Shown here in pieces: positions 43,728 through 51,130 of a stretch of 64,000 bases of DNA. The notes under the pieces are model-generated. The model was given only the letters and a program-made list of their open reading frames with translations, searched no databases and had not been told where the DNA came from. Both the position numbers and the translations under genes were made by a program. This DNA comes from Haladaptatus sp. DYF46 (lineage in GTDB: Archaea; Halobacteriota; Halobacteria; Halobacteriales; Haladaptataceae): NCBI RefSeq assembly GCF_021083305.1, contig NZ_JAJFAY010000006.1, positions 1 through 64,000 on the forward strand, in the 5' to 3' direction. Each line of letters opens with the position of its first letter. The first letter of the stretch is position 1.

Positions 43728-45029
43728 TTAGATTTCCCCTGCCTTGCTGGACCACTCCTGGTGGAGTTGTTTGCCCGCCTTCATCGGGTCTATCTCGTCG
43801 TACATCACCTTCTGCGACAGGTCGAACCACGTCGTCGAAACCTTACTGACGCTCCAAAATCCGTAGGACTTCCCGGTTTTGAAGACCTCTTTGAACCCTT
43901 TCCAATCGGGATTGTTGGTCTGCTCGGGGACGTTCCATTCGACGTCCTCGTGGGCCGGGAGATTGCCGGGGTCCTCTTCGAGGAACGTTTTGATTCCCTC
44001 CGGACTCGTGGCCGCTTTGACCACGTTCCACGCGTCGTCCTTGTTTTTCGAGTTGTTGTTCAGGAAAACGGGCTTGACTTCCATGTACGTGCCTTTCTCA
44101 CCACCTTCGACTCGGGGGTTATGCGTTGCGACGCTGTTCCGATAGTTCTTCATCGCCTGTTCGTTGGTGTCGTCCGACCCGCTGGCCAATCCCGGAATCC
44201 ACGGGCCGGTGGAGATGGCGGCATAGTTCCCGTTCACGTACGCGATATCGTGAGCGAGGGAGTCGATTCCCCTCGCGTTCGGGTCCGTCGCGGGTTTATC
44301 CGTCTTGTAGAAGGGATCCCAGAAGTACTCCTTGAAGACGATACCGAAGTCCTCCGCCGTCGGCACCAGTTTCCATCCGTCTCCGTCCGGTTCGAATATC
44401 GCATCGACACGTTGGAAGAGGAACGACAGGAACTCCTGAAGTCCGCGAGTGTTTCCTTTCTGGCTGGTGAGCGTGAAGCCGTGCATCCCGTCCTCTTTTT
44501 TCGTGATTTCAGCGCCCATTTCGACGAAGTCCGACCATTTTTCGGGGACCTCGAAGCCGTACTTCTCGAGTATATCCTGTCGGTAGACGAACCCACGACC
44601 GTTTCCGATATAGGGTAACGCCCAGATATCGTCTTTGTACTTCATCGTATCCAGACCGGTGTATCCGTCCTTGTAGTCGAGCTTGTCCACCCGGTCGGTC
44701 AACGGCTCGATCAGATCCGCCGAGACGTAATCGCCTCGGTGGTTCGGCGTCGCTTCGACGACGTCCGGCGTCCCCGTTTTTGCGCCGGTGAGATACTTCT
44801 TCTTGATACTGTCGTAGCGCATATCCGAAAATTCGACCTTCCCGTCCACCGAATCGCGCATCAGTTTCTTGAGCTTCGGTGTCTGGGAATCGAACGCGTC
44901 AGACCAGACGGTTATCGTGTCCGAACCGCTGCCGCCACCGCCGCCACCGGAACAGCCAGCGATACTACCTGCGCCCATCGCGGCGGCGAGGCTCATATAC
45001 TTGCGTCTACTACAACCTGTGTTTGCCAT
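43728..45029 (-). CDS. Sugar ABC transporter substrate-binding lipoprotein (SBP family 1)
   Basis: A 433-residue binding protein with Tat motif CSRRKYMSLAA (Arg8-Arg9), lipobox SIAGC (Cys26) and a Gly/Ser linker. Family pattern includes GTPDVVEATPNHRGDYVSADLIEPL near 87-111, DDIWALPYIGNGRGFVYRQDIL near 135 and AAISTGPWIPGL near 265. A CATATATAG promoter box lies about 30 bases upstream of the ATG. Its permeases converge on it from the left and the ATPase lies beyond them. Likely ligand: an oligosaccharide or uronide for the GH4 enzymes nearby. Confidence 0.9.
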   Translation of the reverse strand: MANTGCSRRKYMSLAAAMGAGSIAGCSGGGGGGSGSDTITVWSDAFDSQTPKLKKLMRDSVDGKVEFSDMRYDSIKKKYLTGAKTGTPDVVEATPNHRGDYVSADLIEPLTDRVDKLDYKDGYTGLDTMKYKDDIWALPYIGNGRGFVYRQDILEKYGFEVPEKWSDFVEMGAEITKKEDGMHGFTLTSQKGNTRGLQEFLSFLFQRVDAIFEPDGDGWKLVPTAEDFGIVFKEYFWDPFYKTDKPATDPNARGIDSLAHDIAYVNGNYAAISTGPWIPGLASGSDDTNEQAMKNYRNSVATHNPRVEGGEKGTYMEVKPVFLNNNSKNKDDAWNVVKAATSPEGIKTFLEEDPGNLPAHEDVEWNVPEQTNNPDWKGFKEVFKTGKSYGFWSVSKVSTTWFDLSQKVMYDEIDPMKAGKQLHQEWSSKAGEI

Positions 45030-45157
45030 GGTCTATCATGAGTTGATGATTTCACCCTATATATGAGTTGCTATTAGTATTATACACTATATCTGAGGAA
45101 TAAATCAGTTCCGTGGAGAACAAGTGCGAGTGGACGAGAGGAACGACACCCCGCCAG

Positions 45158-45601
45158 TTATGCCAGTCCCACGTAGCGCCGACGGAAGGAAAGGTAGACG
45201 AGACACGTGACGGTCGTGGAGAAAATCAACGAGTAGACGATGATCAACGGCGTCGGTTTTCCGAGTGAGATACCCTCTACAAGGAGTAGGTAACAGAAGA
45301 ATGGAATGGCGAACCCCGAGATGAAGTATCGGACCCAACTCGGCTTCCACTGGGACTCGGTGTGTGAGAGATGGATCGTATCCTTGAATAGAGCGAAGTA
45401 TGCGAACAAGCTCAACAGGGCAGCACCGGTCAGTACGAGACCCGTGAGAAAGCTATACGGACTTGTACTGACCGGCAGAAGCGTGTAAGCCGTGTAGATA
45501 GTCACGGCGATACCGAGGACGGCGTAGGCCGCTACCGTCATCCAATGCGTATGGTCGGTTCGAGCACGAGACGTGACGCTCGGATTCGGTGTTTGTTTCA
45601 T
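45158..45601 (-). CDS. Membrane protein with four predicted helices
   Basis: A 147-residue hydrophobic protein. Four spans are visible (about 22-42, 50-70, 88-108 and 116-138), with a basic C-terminus (SFRRRYVGLA). The ATG at 45601 (MKQTPNPS) is chosen; the longer frame adds a poorly hydrophobic segment. It lies upstream of the binding-protein gene on the same strand but has a separate start region. No family recognised; function unknown. Confidence 0.62.
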   Translation of the reverse strand: MKQTPNPSVTSRARTDHTHWMTVAAYAVLGIAVTIYTAYTLLPVSTSPYSFLTGLVLTGAALLSLFAYFALFKDTIHLSHTESQWKPSWVRYFISGFAIPFFCYLLLVEGISLGKPTPLIIVYSLIFSTTVTCLVYLSFRRRYVGLA

Positions 45602-45756
45602 ACGGTAGTATCCAAAGAGGAGCCATATAAATGGTCGCTCGTCCCCACGGATCAAGCGAACGGAAGTTACCACCTAGGTCCAGCGGGAGACGACACCGAA
45701 ACGGTCGATATGACCAGTATCGGTCGTTTTAGAGCGCACAGTCGCGCGACCGGTTA

Positions 45757-45933
45757 TCAGAGGTTCTTCGAACACCACGTGGGGTCGATCGGTGCCTCGA
45801 GCGTTTCTATTTCGTCATCGGTAAGGGAGACATCCAGCGCACTGACGCTATCCTCACGGTGTGAGATTTTTCGTGGTCCGATGATTGGAGAATTGACGCC
45901 GTACGAAGTAGTTGTTCGTAGATGTTCCAACAT
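45757..45933 (-). pseudogene. Aldo/keto reductase C-terminal remnant
   Basis: The minus strand reads a 58-codon frame whose core, GVNSPIIGPRK followed by ALDVSLTDDEIETLEAPIDP, is the C-terminal cofactor-binding tail of an aldo/keto reductase (normally about 300-330 residues; GVTSPIIGxRT...LxDNLxALDxxLxxEE). Everything upstream of this tail is missing, replaced by unrelated AT-rich sequence. It is a deletion remnant, showing that a sugar-type reductase was once here. Confidence 0.7.
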
Positions 45934-45998
45934 ATATTCAAACTATGATCTTTCCATAAGTTTATATCCTCGTGATTGATTCCCACGAACACACCGCA

Positions 45999-47027
45999 AT
46001 GACCGATCATACGAACGGCGATGCCGTAAGTCAAATAGGAATAGTGGGCACAGGAGGCTTGGGAGGCGTACTGGGGGAGCAATTCAACCGACTCCCATCG
46101 GCAGAGGTTTCGGCGATAGCAGACATCGATCCGGCCGCGTTATCCAAAACGGCGACGCGACTTGCCGTTCCTGAGACGTCGCTCTACGAGGATTACGAGC
46201 GGATGCTGGACGACGAGTCGCTAGACGCCGTACTCATCGTCACCCCGAATGGACTCCACTACGAGCAAACCGTCGCCGCTCTCGACCGGGGACTTCACGT
46301 CCTCTGTGAGAAACCGTTGACCATCGATCTCGCCGATGCGAAAGCGCTGGTCGAACGGGACGAGGCGAGCGATTCCGTGTTGATGGTCGGGTACCAACGT
46401 CACCTGAACCCCGGGTTCATCGAGGCCCGCGAACGCTGGGCGCTCGGGAATTCGACGCCGACATTCGTCACCGCCGAGATTACTCAAGACTGGCGTCACC
46501 ACTTCGAAAAGGGAACCAATTGGCGTATGAACACCTCCTTGAGTGGCGGTGGCCACCTCTATACGACAGGTACGCACATCATCGATGCGATACTCTGGGT
46601 GACAGGACTGACTCCGAAATACGTTACTGCTCGAATGGACTATCACGGCGACGACGAACGACTCGATACACAATCCTCGATCGTTATCGAGTTCGAAAAC
46701 GGTACGATCGCAAACGTCTTCGATTCGGGTATCGTCCCCCGAACGCGAGAACATATCCACATCTGGGACGACCAGGGAGCGATGTACTTCGATGGTCGAG
46801 AATGGGAAGACAGAACGATGAAGAAGATTACTGGCGATGGTTCGGAAGTGTCACCATATGCGGACAGCGGTGAGCGAAAGACGAAACCGGAAGCGTTCAT
46901 CGAGTCGATCCGAGAAAACGAAACACCCCCGGCTACGGCACGGGACGCCCTGCGTGCGACGATAGTAAAGGAAGCGGCGTACGAGTCCGCGGCGACGAAC
47001 GAGCGAGTCGAAGTTCCGAGTCCGTAA
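45999..47027 (+). CDS. Gfo/Idh/MocA family oxidoreductase
   Basis: A 342-residue dehydrogenase. IGIVGTGGLGGVLGEQF is the NAD(P) loop, LCEKPLTIDLADAKAL near 106 the EKP motif, and LSGGGHLYTTGTHIIDAILWVTG near 180 the catalytic His segment. A TTTATATCC box (45961-45969) about 30 bases before ATG 45999 sets the start; the GTG at 45972 would fall inside the promoter. Substrate probably a sugar or cyclitol; not cotranscribed with a recognisable partner. Confidence 0.85.
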   Translation: MTDHTNGDAVSQIGIVGTGGLGGVLGEQFNRLPSAEVSAIADIDPAALSKTATRLAVPETSLYEDYERMLDDESLDAVLIVTPNGLHYEQTVAALDRGLHVLCEKPLTIDLADAKALVERDEASDSVLMVGYQRHLNPGFIEARERWALGNSTPTFVTAEITQDWRHHFEKGTNWRMNTSLSGGGHLYTTGTHIIDAILWVTGLTPKYVTARMDYHGDDERLDTQSSIVIEFENGTIANVFDSGIVPRTREHIHIWDDQGAMYFDGREWEDRTMKKITGDGSEVSPYADSGERKTKPEAFIESIRENETPPATARDALRATIVKEAAYESAATNERVEVPSP

Positions 47028-47347
47028 TCGAGGTTCCGGGGGACCCCAGATTCCGTTCCGAATTATCGAACACAACGGTACTCACCGTTCGGTTACGGCT
47101 GGAGTCGGCCGTTTCGGAGCGTTCGGACGTCGAATACGACATATCATTCATCTAGTTGTCACGATGGGATGCTCCGTACGCGGATGGTGTTCTATATTAT
47201 CGAACGGAGAGACGGATTACAGCACTATGTCTGTAAAGCAGACCCGTTCGTAAAAACCATTCACGCTCGTTCCCACGTTGCGAATCCGACACCGTAACAC
47301 GAAGAGGGTATGGACTCCGATTCGATAGTAGCTATCCCATCCATTCT
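47028..47347. other. Intergenic region between converging genes
   Basis: No gene seen. Contains the third TTACAG-N8-CTGTAA palindrome. The 10-base string ATTATCGAAC occurs twice (about 47061 and 47196) and, in reverse complement, next to copy 2 of the palindrome (about 33596). Confidence 0.5.
47217..47236. repeat. Palindrome TTACAG-N8-CTGTAA, copy 3 of 3
   Basis: Arms and spacing as in copies 1 and 2 with an unrelated spacer (CACTATGT), so the arms are what is conserved. It lies 112 bases past the 3' end of an IclR gene, like copy 1. Confidence 0.55.
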
Positions 47348-48121
47348 TCACACGTTCGAATAGTTTATCTCGATAACACGCACCGTATGTTGAATTAGCT
47401 CGGGCATTCTCTTGCGGAACGTTTCATCGTCCATATGACGAGTCGACCCGGAAACGCTGATAGCTCCGAGGACCTCCTCGGTGTTTGTGAGTATTGGCAC
47501 CCCTACGCATCGAATGCCTTCGATTTGTTCGTTATCGTCGAACGCCACGTTTCGTGAACGAATTTCCTCACATTCCTTGGTGAGTTCGTCCATCGATGTG
47601 ATGGTCCTCGAAGTCCGTTCGACCATCCCGTGTCTGTCGAGGATCTCTCGAACTCGCTCGCGGGGGAAGTATGCGAGCATGGCCTTTCCGAATGCCGTGC
47701 AATGAAGATGCCGTTCGGTACCGATGTGGGAATCCGTTTGAACCGCTTTGTTTCCTCTCGACTGATGAACGATGATCCCTTTGCCGTGTTCTTCGACGAC
47801 GAGTTGAGCGGCGAGACCGGTTTCGGCCGCAAGTTCGTCTACCTCGTCTTTCGTGAGCCGATACACCGAGTTGGAGTGGGCGGCGTACCCGCCGATATTC
47901 AAAAACCGTAGCCCAACGCGGTACGTGTCGCCGGTTTGTACCACGTACCTTCGTTGCTCGAGGGTGTTTAAATGAGCGTGGATCGTACTCTTAGACCGTC
48001 CTAGGTTGTTCGCAAGTTCAGTCACTCCAGCACCATCCTTTTCCATGAGATATTCAATGATCTCGAATGACGTGTCGATGGATTTTATTTTGTTTGCCGC
48101 TTTTTTTGTGCGTGGAGCCAT
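47348..48121 (-). CDS. IclR family transcriptional regulator
   Basis: A 257-residue regulator. Winged helix at about 15-62 (NNLGRSKSTIHAHLNTLEQRRYV), effector domain with LHCTAFGKAMLAYFP near 138 and GIRCVGVPILTNTEEVLGAISV near 205. Start at ATG 48121; a TTTTTATCG box lies about 25 bases before it. Divergent from the mannonate dehydratase gene across 223 bases, its most likely target, with the uronate-related genes to the left as other candidates. Confidence 0.88.
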   Translation of the reverse strand: MAPRTKKAANKIKSIDTSFEIIEYLMEKDGAGVTELANNLGRSKSTIHAHLNTLEQRRYVVQTGDTYRVGLRFLNIGGYAAHSNSVYRLTKDEVDELAAETGLAAQLVVEEHGKGIIVHQSRGNKAVQTDSHIGTERHLHCTAFGKAMLAYFPRERVREILDRHGMVERTSRTITSMDELTKECEEIRSRNVAFDDNEQIEGIRCVGVPILTNTEEVLGAISVSGSTRHMDDETFRKRMPELIQHTVRVIEINYSNV

Positions 48122-48307
48122 ACGGTACCCACTGTCCTCTACGATAAAAAATCCACAGTATTGACCGCATACTCGATACGGTTAACATCAAAATACACGA
48201 AAAAGATAGTTGTCCTTTTTCACTCCGACACGGGGAACGAGATCGGGTGAATCACATCGTAAGGGGGCGGAAACGGTTTTTCATCCACCGAACTTGTTTT
48301 TAAGATA

Positions 48308-48318
48308 TCAAATATATT
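48308..48318 (+). promoter_or_regulatory. TATA box of the mannonate dehydratase gene
   Basis: AAATATATTTA about 30 bases before ATG 48345. Confidence 0.55.
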
Positions 48319-48344
48319 TATGTGTTCCAGAACGTGGTTGAGGT

Positions 48345-49409
48345 ATGGATAGCAACCGTGCTACTGCTGAGACGTCGAAAGGTGCTGCTGTTCGGGTCGG
48401 TGTCAGAACACGTTCGCTCTCGGAGGACCGTTTGAGATACATCCGTCAATTGGGTGCGACCGACATATTCGTCGATCACGCGGACACGGACGAGGAACCG
48501 GACGAGTTCAACGACAAGGAAGGGGCTCAAACGGTTTCCGTCGGCCGCGATTCGATCCCCACGGTTACAGAGCTAACGGCAGCGCGCGAACGGGTCGAAT
48601 CGGCGGGGCTGTCGCTCACAGGTATTCAATCGCTTCCGTATTCACTGTACGGGGACATCATGTTCGGTCGGGAAGGAAGTGAAGAATCGCTCGACCAGAT
48701 CACAACCCTCATCCGGAATCTCGGCGAGGCAGAGATTCCCATCTTGGGATATCAATGGAACCCCCGTGGCGTCGTGCCGATGCGAACATCTCCAGTGAAC
48801 GTTCGCGGTCAAGCGCTCGGCACCGGGTTCGACCTCGCCGAACTCGACGATCCGCACGCGCTCGCTCCCGATTTGGACAGGGAGTACACGGAACCCGAAT
48901 TTTGGGACAACTACCGCGAGTTCTTAGAAGCGGTGCTCCCGGTAGCGGAAGAAGCGGGCGTCCAACTCGCACTGCACCCCGTCGACCCGCCGGTGATAGA
49001 ATCGCTCGGAGGCATCCCTCGACTGTTCCGCAACGTCGAGAACTTCGAACGGGCGATGAACCTCGTTCCGAGCGATAACCATGGATTGAAGCTGTGTCTC
49101 GGCTGTTTCTCCCAGATGGGCGAGGACGTCTCGCAAGTACTTCGCCGGTTTGGTGAGCGCGACCAGATCGTCTTTATCCACTTCCGAGATGTCGTGGGGA
49201 CGGTTCCGGAGTTTCACGAGACGTTCGTGGATATGGGGAACTTCGACACCGTCGAAGTGGTTCGAACGCTTCACGACGTCGGATTCGATGGGGTAGCCAT
49301 TCCGGACCACGTCCCGAAGATGGTCGGCGACGACGATTGGCGTCACCGAGCGCGCGGATTTACCGTCGGATATCTCCGCGGGGTTATCGACACCGTACGT
49401 TCCGAGTGA
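48345..49409 (+). CDS. uxuA: D-mannonate dehydratase (UxuA family)
   Basis: A 354-residue TIM-barrel enzyme that converts D-mannonate to 2-keto-3-deoxygluconate in hexuronate breakdown; bacterial UxuA is about 390 residues. Metal and substrate motifs: LALHPVDPPVIESLGGIPRLF (near 215-235), LKLCLGCFSQMGED (near 250), VFIHFRDV (near 275) and IPDHVPKMVGDD near 323. The third residue of HPDDPP reads Val here. An IclR regulator is divergent from it. No fructuronate reductase was recognised, though several SDR and Gfo/Idh/MocA proteins are present. Confidence 0.83.
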   Translation: MDSNRATAETSKGAAVRVGVRTRSLSEDRLRYIRQLGATDIFVDHADTDEEPDEFNDKEGAQTVSVGRDSIPTVTELTAARERVESAGLSLTGIQSLPYSLYGDIMFGREGSEESLDQITTLIRNLGEAEIPILGYQWNPRGVVPMRTSPVNVRGQALGTGFDLAELDDPHALAPDLDREYTEPEFWDNYREFLEAVLPVAEEAGVQLALHPVDPPVIESLGGIPRLFRNVENFERAMNLVPSDNHGLKLCLGCFSQMGEDVSQVLRRFGERDQIVFIHFRDVVGTVPEFHETFVDMGNFDTVEVVRTLHDVGFDGVAIPDHVPKMVGDDDWRHRARGFTVGYLRGVIDTVRSE

Positions 49410-50009
49410 GCGGACGGGGTTCGACGAACAGAGCTACGATTCCCACCGAAGGACTTCGCACGAAACACGGACTCACGCCGGAGAAACGGTCGATTCCGGT
49501 TCAAAACTTCGAGCGGTCATCGTTCTTCAAGAACACCGTGGTTGCGGAGAGATGCGGTTCCGTTCGGTTCCAACATCGGGAATGCAGATCTTCGTGGATT
49601 CTGCTGCAGAAAACGATTTCCCACCGCGGTCGCCGATCGGGGGCCAACAGCAGTAAAATCGGATAAATCTTCGTAAGGCATACAACCCTACGATTGTAAT
49701 GCCAATGGTGGAGAGGAAGCGAATAGTCGATCGTATAACGAATTCAGCCGAAATTTGTTCTCGATGCCAGAACCATTACACTCCATCGATAAATTGCAAC
49801 AGCTGCGTTATTCCGGCGTATAACTCGGTGAGACGAGGGGTCACCACTCGACCGAGGGTTTCTCGACCGGAATACCACCTTCCTTGTCGTCCAGTTCTGT
49901 TCTGGATTGTAGAACACGTTGACGACCGAGCGGACGGGCCATCACGTCGAAACGGACCGCCCGCCGGAAAAGATGACTCTGTTCGGGTGCGTTAGCGCTT
50001 GCTATCGGG
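49410..50009. other. Intergenic region, 600 bases
   Basis: Converging genes end on both sides. The only frame of interest is a possible small zinc-finger protein at 49699-49995 (separate entry). The rest shows no coding pattern, repeat or RNA gene that I can support. Confidence 0.5.
49699..49995 (+). CDS. Possible small protein with CxxC-CxxC motif
   Basis: A 98-codon frame with CSRC followed nine residues on by CNSC (about residues 21-37), a spacing seen in small zinc-binding proteins, which are common in haloarchaea. Against it: the codon use is not GC-biased, the second half is arginine-rich rather than acidic, and no family was recognised. A TATA-like GGATAAATC lies about 35 bases upstream. 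Confidence 0.25.
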   Translation: MPMVERKRIVDRITNSAEICSRCQNHYTPSINCNSCVIPAYNSVRRGVTTRPRVSRPEYHLPCRPVLFWIVEHVDDRADGPSRRNGPPAGKDDSVRVR

Positions 50010-50891
50010 TCAGACGGTGACGGTATCGTTGACGAGCTGGCCGATACGGTCGATGTCGATGACGACTTCATCACCTTCGGAGAGGGTGAACGACTCCGGA
50101 GGCACGAGCGCGGTTCCCGTGAGCAGAACCAGCGTCTCCGGAAGGCTGTTGTGGCGAGCGAGATAGGAGACGAGTTCCTCGCAGGTGGTCACCATCTCGC
50201 TCGTCGACGTCGAGTCCTCGTACACCGTTTCACCGTCGCGTCGTATCGAGAGGGACATCGAGAGGTCGTGAGGGTCCTCGACCGTTTCCGCCGAGGCGAC
50301 ACACGGGCCGAGCGAACAACAACGGTCGTACACCTTCGCCTGCGGAAGGTACAGCGGGTTCTTCCCTTCGATGTCGCGGCTGGAAACGTCGTTTCCGATG
50401 GTGTAGCCGACGATGTCGCCGCGGTGCAGGACGATGCCGAGTTCCGGTTCCGGGACGTCCCACGTGGAGTCTCCGCGCACCCCGATGGCTTCTCCCGGCC
50501 CGACCGTCCGCGACGGCGTGGCCTTCATGAACAGTTCCGGTCGGTCGCTGTCGTACACGTCCATGTACACCTCGGGTTTTCCGCTCTCGGCTTTGCGTGC
50601 CTCCTCGCTGATTTGATACGTGACACCCGCCGCCCACACCTCGTCGGCGATGACGGGTTGGAGGACGTCCCGGGCGGCGTCGAAATCGATGCGTTCGGCC
50701 TCGCCGAGACGTTTTCGGGCGATCGAATCGACCGATTCGCCGTTCGCGTTCGCCGCGCGGGCGAGATCCCTGAACGAGCCGAGATCGGCTGAAACGGACG
50801 AGAGGTCGTATGCGGTTCCGTCGTCGTCGATTGCTACCAAGTAATCCGTGGATGAGCGAGTCTCTCCCCCGGGGAGTCGGTAATAGCGCAT
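50010..50891 (-). CDS. xacE: 2-keto-3-deoxypentonate dehydratase (fumarylacetoacetase family)
   Basis: A 293-residue FAH-fold enzyme matching the haloarchaeal xylose pathway protein that dehydrates 2-keto-3-deoxyxylonate/arabinoate to 2-oxoglutarate semialdehyde. Metal ligands lie in WDVPEPELGIVL (near 163), followed by GYTIGNDVSSRDIEGKNPLY and PQAKVYDRCCSLGP. ATG 50891 (MRYYRLPG) is the family start; the upstream frame runs into repeat sequence. A TTTTAACA box about 20-30 bases before it gives it its own promoter, separate from xacD, whose 3' end lies beyond the hairpin array. Confidence 0.87.
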   Translation of the reverse strand: MRYYRLPGGETRSSTDYLVAIDDDGTAYDLSSVSADLGSFRDLARAANANGESVDSIARKRLGEAERIDFDAARDVLQPVIADEVWAAGVTYQISEEARKAESGKPEVYMDVYDSDRPELFMKATPSRTVGPGEAIGVRGDSTWDVPEPELGIVLHRGDIVGYTIGNDVSSRDIEGKNPLYLPQAKVYDRCCSLGPCVASAETVEDPHDLSMSLSIRRDGETVYEDSTSTSEMVTTCEELVSYLARHNSLPETLVLLTGTALVPPESFTLSEGDEVVIDIDRIGQLVNDTVTV

Positions 50892-50962
50892 ACACAGTGA
50901 TGAGCGGAAGGTGTTAAAAGAGTATCGTCGTCGGAAGCGTTTTCGACCGAGGAGGTGTCGGG

Positions 50963-51130
50963 CTACACTTCGTCGAACAACGCGGAGTAAAACTCCGCTG
51001 GCTCGACGAAGATTACTCTTCGTCGAACGACGCAAATTGGAGCTTTGCTGGCTTGATGAGGCTACGCCTCATCAAACAACGCGGAGTGAAACTCCGCTGG
51101 CTCGACGAAGATTACTCTTCGCCAAACAAC
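50963..51130 (-). repeat. Tandem double-hairpin array, three 49-50 base units plus a partial
   Basis: Units at 50982-51031, 51032-51080 and 51081-51130, with a partial at 50963-50981. Each unit holds two stem-loops. In the first unit: TCGACGAAGA/TCTTCGTCGA (10 pairs, loop TTAC) and GCGGAGT/ACTCCGC. In the middle unit the first stem becomes TTGATGAGGC/GCCTCATCAA, with four changed positions all compensated, and the second becomes GCAAA/TTTGC. The last unit supplies the end of xacD, including its stop codon. On the minus strand every unit begins like that end (reads as LFDE-type codons and a stop). Confidence 0.85.

Noticed and set aside
369..47236. Palindrome copies as ends of one large insertion sequence
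   Set aside because: No transposase gene lies between any pair, and copies 1 and 3 are 47 kb apart.
50963..51130. Reading the hairpin array as a CRISPR array
   Set aside because: Units are directly adjacent with no unique spacers, and each is internally palindromic twice; no cas genes are nearby.
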